Below the pieces are notes generated by a model. The model did not search any database. It saw nothing but the letters and a program-made list of their open reading frames with translations, and had not been told where the DNA came from. A DNA stretch of 64,000 nt. Origin: an uncultured Macellibacteroides sp. Lineage in GTDB: Bacteria; Bacteroidota; Bacteroidia; Bacteroidales; Tannerellaceae. The translations under genes and the position numbers were made by a program. Shown in pieces: positions 18,362 through 26,322 of the stretch; the first letter of the stretch is position 1, and each line of letters begins with the position of its first letter. The DNA lies in the NCBI RefSeq assembly GCF_963667135.1, contig NZ_OY762974.1:2170001-2234000 (forward strand). The letters are read 5' to 3'.

Positions 18362-19159
18362 TTAAATAAACAGGAATAAACTTAGAGCCATTACTACCAT
18401 ACCTCCTACCATCCCGGATATAGATAAATGGTGCTCACCGTATTTTTGGGCACTGGGAAGAAGCTCGTCTATCGATATAAATACCATAATACCGGACACT
18501 GCAGCCAAAATAAACCCATTGATAGCGGGAGTCCAGAAGGGAAGCAAAATAAGAAATCCAAAGAGGGCTCCAATTGGTTCGGCCATTCCCGAGAGGAAGG
18601 AGAGCCAGAAGGCTTTTTTCTTGTTTCCTGTAGCTTGATAGATGGGTACAGATACAGCGATCCCCTCTGGAATGTTGTGGATAGCTATAGCTGCAGTAAT
18701 GGGTAGTGCGATCTCCATACTATTTAGTGCAGAGGTAAAGGTTGCGATCCCTTCCGGAAAATTATGTATTCCAATAGATAATGCAACCAGCATTCCCGTT
18801 TTTTTAAGTCCGGTTTGTTTATTTGAAAGCTCTTCCACATTGTGCATCTCGTGAGGGTTTTTATCTTCTGGGATAAGAAAATCGATAAGCGTAATTAATC
18901 CCATTCCTCCAAAAAAGGCAATTAAAAGGTAAAGTGTTCCCAGACGGTCGCCGAAACTTTGCAATAAATTACTTTTTGCCTGGGGCATCATTTCCATAAA
19001 GGATACATAAATCATCACACCGGCCGAAAATCCAAGCGATGTGGAAAGAAATTTTGTATTTGTGCGTTTGGTAAAAAAGGCGAGTATACTACCAATTCCT
19101 GTAGATAGGCCTGCAAATAAAGTTAAACCAAATGCTATTAAGATTGTCTCTGTACTCAT
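18362..19159 (-). CDS. zupT: ZIP-family zinc transporter ZupT
   Basis: Inner-membrane divalent-metal importer, 265 aa with eight hydrophobic helices. The two signature motifs, HNFPEGIA and HNIPEGIA, form the binuclear metal site in helices 4 and 5; FMEMMPQA in helix 2 is also typical. The His-containing loop between helices 3 and 4 is short (NPHEMHNVEEL). It is monocistronic with its own promoter box and lies convergent to groEL. A Fur-family regulator is 8 kb away, but no operator is recognisable here. Confidence 0.92.
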   Translation of the reverse strand: MSTETILIAFGLTLFAGLSTGIGSILAFFTKRTNTKFLSTSLGFSAGVMIYVSFMEMMPQAKSNLLQSFGDRLGTLYLLIAFFGGMGLITLIDFLIPEDKNPHEMHNVEELSNKQTGLKKTGMLVALSIGIHNFPEGIATFTSALNSMEIALPITAAIAIHNIPEGIAVSVPIYQATGNKKKAFWLSFLSGMAEPIGALFGFLILLPFWTPAINGFILAAVSGIMVFISIDELLPSAQKYGEHHLSISGMVGGMVVMALSLFLFI

Positions 19160-19176
19160 ATTGTGCGTATATTAGG

Positions 19177-19184
19177 CAAAGTTA
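19177..19184 (-). promoter_or_regulatory. -7 promoter box for zupT
   Basis: TAACTTTG on the minus strand, 17 nt ahead of the zupT ATG; the leader would be about 12 nt. Confidence 0.55.
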
Positions 19185-19214
19185 ATAAGATTATTTCATA
19201 TATTTACTCCCAAA

Positions 19215-19775
19215 ATGGATAGGATGCAACAATATAACGAGGAGGAAATAGTGCTGCAACTTCGTGATCCGGACACCCAACGTAACGCATTTTCGAAGGT
19301 GGTAGGATATTACGGAGAAAAATTGTATTGGCATATACGTAAACTGGTGTTAAATCATGAGGATTCGAACGATTTGCTTCAAAATACATTTATGAAAGCA
19401 TGGGCAAATATCGATTATTTCAGAGGAGAAGCCAAATTGTCGACGTGGCTTTATAAGATTGCCTTTAATGAGTGCATAACTTTTCTGAACAAACAACGTA
19501 TGCAAAACAACGTACCCCTCGATGGTGAAGATGTATTTTTATTGGAAAGGCTAAAAGGGGATACTTATTTTGACGGAGATGCTGTTCAGCTAAAACTTCA
19601 GGAAGCCATTCTTACCCTTCCCGAAAAGCAGAGAGCGGTATTTACGTTACGCTATTACGATGATATGAAATACGAGGAGATGTCGGACATATTCGGGACC
19701 TCAGTCGGAGCTCTAAAAGCTTCGTATCATCATGCAGTTAAAAAAGTTGAAGAGTTTTTAACTAAAGACATTTAA
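19215..19775 (+). CDS. ECF-type RNA polymerase sigma factor
   Basis: Sigma-70 family extracytoplasmic-function sigma factor, 186 aa. Region 2 includes DSNDLLQNTFMKAWANIDYF (core and -10 binding), followed by KLSTWLYKIAFNECITFLNK. Region 4 is LPEKQRAVFTLRYYDDMKYEEM with a helix-turn-helix ending in KASYHHAVKKVE. Two small genes follow on the same strand: a one-helix membrane protein and a secreted Spy-like protein. This suggests an envelope-stress module in which the first is the anti-sigma factor. Start could also be the ATG three codons in. Confidence 0.92.
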   Translation: MDRMQQYNEEEIVLQLRDPDTQRNAFSKVVGYYGEKLYWHIRKLVLNHEDSNDLLQNTFMKAWANIDYFRGEAKLSTWLYKIAFNECITFLNKQRMQNNVPLDGEDVFLLERLKGDTYFDGDAVQLKLQEAILTLPEKQRAVFTLRYYDDMKYEEMSDIFGTSVGALKASYHHAVKKVEEFLTKDI

Positions 19776-19854
19776 ACCTTTTATGTTATAGCCTGTCAAA
19801 ATGAAGTAAAAAGCATGTTGACGTGCTTTAACAAGTATAAAACAAAAAGAGAGT

Positions 19855-20250
19855 ATGAAAAAAGTGAATGATAACCTGGACAAACTGAAAGGGGAGAATC
19901 CATTCAAAGTTCCTGAAGGCTATATGGAGGGATTAACTGATTTGATTATGAGTCAGCTTCTTGAAAAGAGTGCAGAAGATTCACCTAAAGTGATTTCTTT
20001 TGCAGAGAGAGCTCGTCCGTGGTTATATCTCGCTGCTGTATTTGTCGGTTTGGGCCTGTTCTTTAAAGTTGTTATTGGCCCGAACTTTCAGGGAAATAAT
20101 AATTCCTCCGATTCGTTGCTTGTAAAGTCGCAGGGTTCAGAACAGACGATTTCTACCTTGACTTCGGTAGATGACAACGAATATCAGGAATATATCGAAA
20201 ACCGGTATGCTAATTATGTTTTAGAAGGCGAATTGAGATATTCTGAATGA
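19855..20250 (+). CDS. Small single-pass membrane protein, probable anti-sigma factor
   Basis: The 131-residue protein has a charged cytoplasmic-type N-terminus (about 1-55, with the motif NPFKVPEGYMEGLTDLIM common to proteins encoded next to Bacteroidetes ECF sigma factors). One membrane helix follows (about 57-75, WLYLAAVFVGLGLFFKVVIG), then a short Ser/Gln-rich outer part. Position directly after the sigma gene and this topology suggest it holds the sigma factor at the membrane. No zinc-binding anti-sigma motif (HxxxCxxC) is present. Function is inference from context. Confidence 0.65.
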   Translation: MKKVNDNLDKLKGENPFKVPEGYMEGLTDLIMSQLLEKSAEDSPKVISFAERARPWLYLAAVFVGLGLFFKVVIGPNFQGNNNSSDSLLVKSQGSEQTISTLTSVDDNEYQEYIENRYANYVLEGELRYSE

Positions 20251-20290
20251 AAATAAAGTTATTAGGTTATTATTTGAAAAAAATGTTTGT

Positions 20291-20749
20291 ATGAATAAAA
20301 TATTTTTTATTACATTTGTCACGATTTCGTTTTTGTTGTCAGTTTCAGTGAGTGCACAAGAAAATGGTCAGCAGCGAAAACATTTCGATCGGGAAGCGTT
20401 TCAAGCTAAAAGAAATGCTTTTATAACGGCTGAGGTTGGCCTTACACCAGAAGAAGCAGCTTTATTTATACCCTTAAGCGATGAACTTAAGAAAAAGAAG
20501 TTTGAATTGGGAAGCTCCTACCGAAAGTACATTAAAGAAATGAGATCGAAAAAAAATCCAACGGATGCTGAATTCACAAAAGCGGTGGATGATTACCTGA
20601 ATTTGTGTATAAAGGAGGCAGAATTGGAAAAGGAATATGCTAAAAAGTTTAAGAGAATCTTATCACCCGAAAAGCTATATAAGTATCAAGGGGCTGAGCT
20701 TAAATTTGCTCGTGAGTATATGAGAGGTCCTAAGCCTGAAAGGAGATAA
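20291..20749 (+). CDS. Secreted Spy/CpxP-like helical protein
   Basis: A 152-residue protein with a clear signal peptide (MNKIFFITFVTISFLLSVSVSAQ, cleavage near residue 22) and an all-helical, highly charged mature part. EVGLTPEEAALFIPLSDELKK resembles the LTxxQ-type repeat of Spy/CpxP periplasmic chaperones and stress sensors. It is the last gene of the sigma-factor module, 40 nt after the preceding gene. By analogy it could sense or buffer misfolded envelope proteins; this is inference. Confidence 0.65.
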   Translation: MNKIFFITFVTISFLLSVSVSAQENGQQRKHFDREAFQAKRNAFITAEVGLTPEEAALFIPLSDELKKKKFELGSSYRKYIKEMRSKKNPTDAEFTKAVDDYLNLCIKEAELEKEYAKKFKRILSPEKLYKYQGAELKFAREYMRGPKPERR

Positions 20750-20824
20750 GAATTTATTAATAGAAAGATATTATCATTATTTGTGTTTTTTGTTTAGATT
20801 TAGTTTTGGCGTTTAAGTTAAGGG

Positions 20825-20860
20825 AGGGGTGGCGACGTGAGTCGGTTCCCCTTTTGTTTT
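20825..20860 (+). terminator. Probable terminator after the ECF module
   Basis: AGGGG (20825-20829) and CCCCT (20848-20852) close an imperfect hairpin with an inner CGAC/GTCG stem, followed by TTTGTTTTTTT. Confidence 0.6.
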
Positions 20861-20873
20861 TTTATTACCCGTG

Positions 20874-21515
20874 TTAAGTAAGTGGATGCAATTTGACTTT
20901 TGGGTTGTTTTGCATTGTTTTTAAACGCATTTCTATCTCTTTCCAGTTAAACCGTTTATCGCCTGTCATTTTAATAGGTTCCCTGAAATTTATCTCATCA
21001 AAATACGTAATGGCTTTAAGAGGGATAATTATGCTGGTGGTCTTGTATTTTTGCTGATAAGCTTCCAGCATGCTGTTTAATGACAAGTACCCCGAAAGGT
21101 AAGCAATGTCAATATAATCTTTGATTCTGGTTCCATTGCCCGAGATGGCATTTAGCTTCATTGCAGCAATATCTTCCAGACTGGCAAGTCGGATGCCTTC
21201 ATATGCATTGATTGGATTTACCAGCGGATAGGTATGAGACAGGCAATCAATTTGTACACCGGCGATTTCTCCTTTTACAGTACTACGGGCCAGGAAGTCT
21301 AATTCCATTCCATAGGTCGAGCTAAGGTATTCTGCCAACTCAGACTCGTCAAAAGGATGGGTGGAAAACAAATCAAGGTCTACACTTACTCTGTGCCCAA
21401 TTTGCAATGCCAGCGAGGTTCCCCCAACAAGCGTAAATGCACTAAGAAATTCATCCCCCATTAACGTATTCAGGAGATTCAGTGTTGATAGAGAGACTGT
21501 TTCCTTATGTAACAT
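20874..21515 (-). CDS. AbiEii/AbiGii-type nucleotidyltransferase toxin
   Basis: Nucleotidyltransferase of the AbiEii family (PF08843), 213 aa. The family core is seen near residues 31-52: LVGGTSLALQIG followed by RVSVDLDLFS, where the GG(T) loop and the DLD metal-binding aspartates form the active site. A second conserved patch, AAMKLNAISGNGTRIKDYID, supplies the Lys and Asp. Characterised homologues block growth by modifying tRNA acceptor ends. The gene overlaps the upstream partner (the next minus-strand gene) by 37 bases, as expected for a translationally coupled toxin-antitoxin pair. No helix-turn-helix AbiEi antitoxin is adjacent. Confidence 0.82.
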   Translation of the reverse strand: MLHKETVSLSTLNLLNTLMGDEFLSAFTLVGGTSLALQIGHRVSVDLDLFSTHPFDESELAEYLSSTYGMELDFLARSTVKGEIAGVQIDCLSHTYPLVNPINAYEGIRLASLEDIAAMKLNAISGNGTRIKDYIDIAYLSGYLSLNSMLEAYQQKYKTTSIIIPLKAITYFDEINFREPIKMTGDKRFNWKEIEMRLKTMQNNPKVKLHPLT

Positions 21516-21787
21516 TTCAAATCTTCTTTATTAAGATCAAATACAGAGCAGACAAATGATATGTCTTTTGCATTAAGGCAGGGGATTTCTTTGATAGCCT
21601 CCCTGACTCCGTTGATTCCATACAGATTGAGAATGGCATAATAATCTTCCATCCGGCCACGTTCAACAACCCGCTGTACAACAACTGTCCGCATGTCGTG
21701 ATAGTCGAAGTTCTCAAGCTCGTATTCCCATAGAAGAGAATCCCTTACTTTGGCATCTTTATGTAATTCAAAATCGTCAAAAAACAT
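21479..21787 (-). CDS. DUF6922-like partner (putative antitoxin) of the AbiEii protein
   Basis: Small protein of about 102 residues starting MFFDDFELHKDAKVRD and containing VVQRVVERGRMEDYYAILN and GVREAIKEIP. This resembles small proteins regularly encoded in front of AbiEii-like genes in Bacteroidetes; I label it DUF6922-like from memory. The VVxRVxERG stretch, in which place and strand order matter for recognising mispositioned residues, is the most conserved part. I place the start at 21787 because a TATCTTTG promoter box (21819-21812) lies upstream, excluding the longer in-frame start at 21823. It may neutralise the toxin or guide it; there is no direct evidence here. Confidence 0.68.
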   Translation of the reverse strand: MFFDDFELHKDAKVRDSLLWEYELENFDYHDMRTVVVQRVVERGRMEDYYAILNLYGINGVREAIKEIPCLNAKDISFVCSVFDLNKEDLKCYIRKQSLYQH

Positions 21788-21811
21788 AGTTGAAATAATC
21801 GCTTTATATCC

Positions 21812-21819
21812 CAAAGATA
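21812..21819 (-). promoter_or_regulatory. -7 promoter box for the toxin pair
   Basis: TATCTTTG on the minus strand, 24 nt ahead of the 21787 ATG. Confidence 0.55.
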
Positions 21820-21928
21820 GCAAATCTATTTGATATTTTAGCTGAGTTTAAGGAAATAATTAAGCCTATATACTTTACTTACAAAGTATATAGGCTTATC
21901 TATATGATCAGGAATTATCTCTTAGAGG

Positions 21929-24607
21929 TTATTTCACACCGAAAAGACGGATAATCTCTCCAATCCAAAGAACCACGGAAGTACCACCAACGATCCAACC
22001 CCAGTCTTCCCAGCTTAATGGAACTACGCTGAACATCTGTCCGCCGAATGTTACAATAAGGTATTGTCCTACCAGAATCAGCAGAGCCACAAGCAAAAAT
22101 CCTTTGCTGTCTTTCAATTCAGCAAAAGCAGACTTGTTGGTGCCGAACGCTTTGGCATTGAACATATTCCAGAATTGAAGCAGAACAAAGATAGAAAAGA
22201 ACTGAGAAAGTTCGTAGTCACTTAGTTTGCCTTCTGTCTGGTTGAAATAAACCAACACACCAAGCAAAAAGATTACGAAGATAATTCCTACACTGAAAAT
22301 ACGGTAAGACATTCTTTTCGAAATAATGAAGTCACCCTTCGGACCGCTTTTACGTGGTTTACTTTTCATCACGCGTTCATTGGGAGGAAGCGAAGCCAGT
22401 GCCCCGGCCGCAAAAGTATCCATAATAAGGTTTACCCATAACATCTGAGTAACTGTAAGCGGTGATTCCGTTCCCAGAAAGGATCCCACCAATACAATGA
22501 TACAAGCCACAACGTTGATGGTTAGCTGGAAGAGAATAAACTTTTGAATATTCTGATACAACGAACGACCCCACATCACAGCGCGGGTAATGCTCATGAA
22601 CGAGTTGTCAATAATCGTAATGTCGCTGGCTTCCTTGGCAACGGAAGTTCCATCACCCATAGACAAACCAACCTGTGCAGCTTTAAGAGCTGGAGCATCA
22701 TTTGTTCCGTCGCCCGTTACAGCCACAACCGCATCTTTTTGCTGCAGAAGCTGAACAAGCCGCTGTTTATCCGTTGGGCGCGCACGACACATGATTTTAA
22801 GGTCCAAAACACGGTCTAAAGCTTCTTCATCAGAAAGAGCTTCAAATCCCGGTCCTGTTATAATATTACGCTCAGTATCCGATTCTTTCCAGATTCCAAC
22901 CTGGCGGCCAATTTCTTTGGCAGTGCCCGGAGTATCTCCGGTTACTATTTTTACATCAATACCTGCATTCAGACAGCTTTGTACTGCGTCGGGTACATCC
23001 GAACGTACAGGATCCGATATGGCGACAAACCCCAGGAAGGTAAGATCTGCATCTTTGAGACGTCCGTCTTCAAAGAACGATTTTTCCTGATCATCGTCCA
23101 CCAACTGATAGGCAAATCCCAACGTACGCATCGCTTGATTCTGATAGTCCAGCAATTGTTTTTCGATGGAAACTTTGCACGATTCCACAGAGGCATAACT
23201 TCCGTTTATAGCTACACGGTTACAGTTCTGGAGAACAATCTCGGGCGCTCCTTTTACATACAGCACCTTTCTTCCCAGTTGGGGAGATTGAACAAGCGTA
23301 GCCATGTATTTTCTTTCGGTAGAGAAGGTAAGCTGTTCTACCACCTTAGCCTCTTCACGTAACGAATGATAATTTTGGTTATTTCCATGCAACCAGAGAA
23401 GCAATGCTGCTTCGGTAGGGTTTCCCATGGTTTTTGGCTTTTCTTCACTCAAATCAAGAAAAGCCGTAGAGTTTACAGCAATACCCTCTTTAATCAATCG
23501 GCTAACTTCTTCGTTGCCCACTTTCTGGTCCTGCAAATTAAAGAAATTAGTCTGATACACCTGCATTTGGTTTTGGGTTAGCGTACCTGTTTTATCCGTA
23601 CAGATAACAGTCGTAGCCCCCATTGTTTCGCAAGCATGCATTTTTCGTACCAGGTTATTGGTTTTCAGCATACGATTCATGCTCAAAGCCAGACTCAAGG
23701 TTACACTCATAGGTAAACCTTCCGGAACCGACACCACAATCAGGGTAACGGCAATCATGAATATATTCAGAATAGCTCCGATCAAATCCATCACCGGAAG
23801 ATCGGGATTAGTCATAAACAGTTTTATTACCAAGCCAAAGAAGGTAACTCCTGCAATGGTATATCCGGCTTTGCTGATGATTTTAGCAAGACCAGCCAAC
23901 TGACCCTGAAGTGGAGTCTGAACGTTGTTCTCTATCTGAGATCCTTCGTATACTTTTCCGTATCCCGTGGCATCACCCACTTTGTCAACAATCATCACCC
24001 CATGTCCATCAACAACTGTCGTACCTCGCATCACAACATTGGAAGCGTAGGTAGCTTCCTTGTCAAATTCTGCTTCATCAACCGTTTTATCTATTATTGG
24101 TTCTCCTGTAAGCGTCGATTCATTTATCTGAAGGGAGATAGCTTCCTGCAATGTGCCATCGGCAGGCACTTCTTCGCCGGTTTGCAGAACAACAACATCA
24201 CCTACCACAACCTCTTTACGGGGAACTTCAGTGATTGCGCCTTCGCGAATCACTTTCACCATGATGTCGTCATTTACGGTATTGAGAATATCGAAGGCCT
24301 TGTTGGCTTTTAGCTCAAAAAAGAAGGAGACACAACTTGCTAAAATGATGGCAAAGAATATACCAATCGGTTCAAGGAATGCGCTAAATCCTTTGGCTTC
24401 CGGTCCCCAGCAATGTACACCGGCAATAATAAGCGAAAGGCCCCATGCGACTAGCAAAATCCGAATAATAGGATCGTCGAATTTCTCAAGAAAAAGAGTC
24501 CATAACGATGTTCTGGCCGGGGGAGTTAACACATTCTCACCGTTTGCCTCTCTGCTGGCGATAACCTGTTCTTTAGTAAGCCCCTGAAAATGTTGTTTTG
24601 TATCCAT
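21929..24607 (-). CDS. Calcium-translocating P-type ATPase (PMCA type)
   Basis: P2-type cation pump, 892 aa, exporting Ca2+ at the expense of ATP. Seen: actuator LTGEP (166-170), the membrane motif VPEGLP in helix 4 (294-299) that ligates calcium, the phosphorylated Asp338 in DKTGTLT, the nucleotide domain around KGAPEIVL, and the hinge GDGTNDAPALK. About ten membrane helices are predicted, and the C-terminal six include NLIMDTFAAGALA. Length and motifs fit the eukaryote-like PMCA family common in Bacteroidetes rather than Mg2+ or K+ pumps. It is monocistronic; the 215 nt upstream carry no clear promoter box. Confidence 0.93.
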   Translation of the reverse strand: MDTKQHFQGLTKEQVIASREANGENVLTPPARTSLWTLFLEKFDDPIIRILLVAWGLSLIIAGVHCWGPEAKGFSAFLEPIGIFFAIILASCVSFFFELKANKAFDILNTVNDDIMVKVIREGAITEVPRKEVVVGDVVVLQTGEEVPADGTLQEAISLQINESTLTGEPIIDKTVDEAEFDKEATYASNVVMRGTTVVDGHGVMIVDKVGDATGYGKVYEGSQIENNVQTPLQGQLAGLAKIISKAGYTIAGVTFFGLVIKLFMTNPDLPVMDLIGAILNIFMIAVTLIVVSVPEGLPMSVTLSLALSMNRMLKTNNLVRKMHACETMGATTVICTDKTGTLTQNQMQVYQTNFFNLQDQKVGNEEVSRLIKEGIAVNSTAFLDLSEEKPKTMGNPTEAALLLWLHGNNQNYHSLREEAKVVEQLTFSTERKYMATLVQSPQLGRKVLYVKGAPEIVLQNCNRVAINGSYASVESCKVSIEKQLLDYQNQAMRTLGFAYQLVDDDQEKSFFEDGRLKDADLTFLGFVAISDPVRSDVPDAVQSCLNAGIDVKIVTGDTPGTAKEIGRQVGIWKESDTERNIITGPGFEALSDEEALDRVLDLKIMCRARPTDKQRLVQLLQQKDAVVAVTGDGTNDAPALKAAQVGLSMGDGTSVAKEASDITIIDNSFMSITRAVMWGRSLYQNIQKFILFQLTINVVACIIVLVGSFLGTESPLTVTQMLWVNLIMDTFAAGALASLPPNERVMKSKPRKSGPKGDFIISKRMSYRIFSVGIIFVIFLLGVLVYFNQTEGKLSDYELSQFFSIFVLLQFWNMFNAKAFGTNKSAFAELKDSKGFLLVALLILVGQYLIVTFGGQMFSVVPLSWEDWGWIVGGTSVVLWIGEIIRLFGVK

Positions 24608-24822
24608 TAATCTATTTTTATGTTCGATGAAAATATGGGAACAAATTTCGTAAAGTTATTTGTATCTGCAAAATGGTTAACGATAATTCTGTTTTATAAG
24701 CGCGAATGAGAGTCAATGTATAGTAAATGTTATTTAATTGTATAGAGTTAAACAATATTTGCCGACAAATTGTATTATATCTGGAACGTAAGTAGATTTA
24801 GGGTTGTTAAATTTAGAAGGAT

Positions 24823-25326
24823 ATGAAAGCAAAACGTTTATTGTTACTACTAATGATTGGGTTTATGACTTGTATTCATGTACTGGTTGCCCAATCTAAA
24901 GAGGAAAAAAAGGAACTTAAAGCTAAACAAGTGAAAGAACTTGTGGAAGCGAAAGATTTTAAAATTACAGTCGACAGGGTTCTGCCCATGAAAGGACGTT
25001 CGAGAAGCCTGACTTCAGAATACACTTTAGCGATAAAGAATGATTCTGTATTTTCTCATTTACCTTATTTTGGACAAGCGTACAGTTTGCCTTATGGAGG
25101 CGGGGTAGGAATGATTTTCAAAGCACCGGTTAGCGAATATAAACAATCGTATAACAAAAAGGGTACTGCTCAGATATACTTTCGTACTCGCTCTTCGGAT
25201 GATACCCATCAGTTTAACGTGCAAATATTTCCCAATGCTTCGGTAACCATTATGGTGACTAGCATTAACAGGCAGGGCATTACCTATTACGGTACGCTGG
25301 ATCTTACAGAAGAGACGAAGGAATAA
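24823..25326 (+). CDS. DUF4251 domain-containing exported protein
   Basis: Bacteroidetes-specific exported protein of 167 aa. It has a signal peptide (MKAKRLLLLLMIGFMTCIHVLVAQ), a Lys/Glu-rich linker, and the DUF4251 domain with DFKITVDRVLPMKGRS, YFGQAYSLPYGGG and VTSINRQGITYYG. Members are predicted beta-rich periplasmic or outer-membrane-associated proteins of unknown function. Its last 23 bases overlap the 3' end of the convergent radical SAM gene, so the coding regions end in each other and no terminator separates them. Confidence 0.85.
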   Translation: MKAKRLLLLLMIGFMTCIHVLVAQSKEEKKELKAKQVKELVEAKDFKITVDRVLPMKGRSRSLTSEYTLAIKNDSVFSHLPYFGQAYSLPYGGGVGMIFKAPVSEYKQSYNKKGTAQIYFRTRSSDDTHQFNVQIFPNASVTIMVTSINRQGITYYGTLDLTEETKE

Positions 25327-26242
25327 AGGTACGCCCCTGATAAGCGCCTCTTTCTTTCATCCGTTTAAGCACTTTGGCCGTGAACTCAAAATTCTTTAAT
25401 CCCCAATCAGGGGCGATAAGAAGTTCTTTGGGTGATTGGGAGACAAATCGTTCGATGGTGAAGGAAGGATTTAACTTCTCAACAAAATCAATTACCAGTT
25501 CAATGTATTCGTCCGCGGTGTACAGATGAAACTCCCCTGGACGGTCGCTGAATTCTTTTGCCATGCGGGTGTTTCGGATCAGCTGAAGCTGATGTAGCTT
25601 TACCGTTGTAAGGGGAAGTGAGGAAATGATATCGGCATGATGTAAAATTTCTTCTTTTGTTTCGCCGGGGAGTCCCAGTATCAGGTGCGCCCCGGTATAG
25701 ATACCCCTGCAGGCTGTTTTCCGGATAGCTTCTTCCGAATCTGCCTGCGTATGTCCGCGGTTAATGCGTATCAGCGTTTTATCAAGTGTACTCTCCAGTC
25801 CATATTCAACCATCACAAAGGTCTTTTTCGACAATTCCGCAAAATAATCAAGCAAAGCATCGGGTACACAATCCGGACGGGTTCCCACAATCAGTCCAAC
25901 AACTCCCGGATAGTTCAAAGCCTCTTCATAAATGGCTTTTAGTCTCTCCATTTCGTCGTAAGTGTTTGTGTAGGCCTGAAAGTAGGCCAGATATTTCATG
26001 TCAGGATATTTCCGTGAAAAGAAACGGACACCTTCTTCCAGTTGTTGTGTTATGCTTTTTTCCGTGTGGCAATATTCGGGACTGAATGTTTGGTTGTTAC
26101 AATAGGAGCATCCACCCCAACCCTTTGATCCATCGCGGTTTGGACAGGTGAATCCGGCGTTTAAAGATATCTTCTGTACTTTGTAAGGGAATATATTCCG
26201 TAGAAAGTCGCCTAAATCGTTATATGGTTTAGTATTTTTCAC
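25304..26242 (-). CDS. Radical SAM protein, YhcC/TIGR01212 family
   Basis: Member of the ELP3-like radical SAM group (TIGR01212), function unknown. The [4Fe-4S]-binding cysteines are in the segment around CPNRDGSKGWGGCSYCNNQ (C-x13-C-x2-C form typical of this family). SAM-binding blocks VGTRPDCVP and EYGLESTLD follow. The frame is open to an ATG at 26266, but a TATCTTTG box lies at 26254-26247, so the mRNA should begin near 26241. I therefore favour the GTG at 26242, giving VKNTKPYNDLGDFL; the orthologue-like segment YNDLGDFL follows closely. This start would be almost leaderless. Confidence 0.78.
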   Translation of the reverse strand: MKNTKPYNDLGDFLRNIFPYKVQKISLNAGFTCPNRDGSKGWGGCSYCNNQTFSPEYCHTEKSITQQLEEGVRFFSRKYPDMKYLAYFQAYTNTYDEMERLKAIYEEALNYPGVVGLIVGTRPDCVPDALLDYFAELSKKTFVMVEYGLESTLDKTLIRINRGHTQADSEEAIRKTACRGIYTGAHLILGLPGETKEEILHHADIISSLPLTTVKLHQLQLIRNTRMAKEFSDRPGEFHLYTADEYIELVIDFVEKLNPSFTIERFVSQSPKELLIAPDWGLKNFEFTAKVLKRMKERGAYQGRTFIPSSLL

Positions 26243-26246
26243 AATG

Positions 26247-26254
26247 CAAAGATA
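26247..26254 (-). promoter_or_regulatory. -7 promoter box for the radical SAM gene
   Basis: TATCTTTG on the minus strand. It is inside the longest possible coding frame, which limits the start to about 26242. Confidence 0.5.
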
Positions 26255-26287
26255 GAGATTTATCATTGCTTTACTGTCACTTTTAAC

Positions 26288-26295
26288 TAACTTTG
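26288..26295 (+). promoter_or_regulatory. -7 promoter box for DPP IV-lipA
   Basis: TAACTTTG, 27 nt ahead of the DPP IV ATG. It lies 33 bp from the oppositely directed box of the radical SAM gene. The in-frame TTG at 26293 is inside the box and is excluded. Confidence 0.6.
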
Positions 26296-26322
26296 CCAGA
26301 TATTATTAAATTGAAAAGATTC

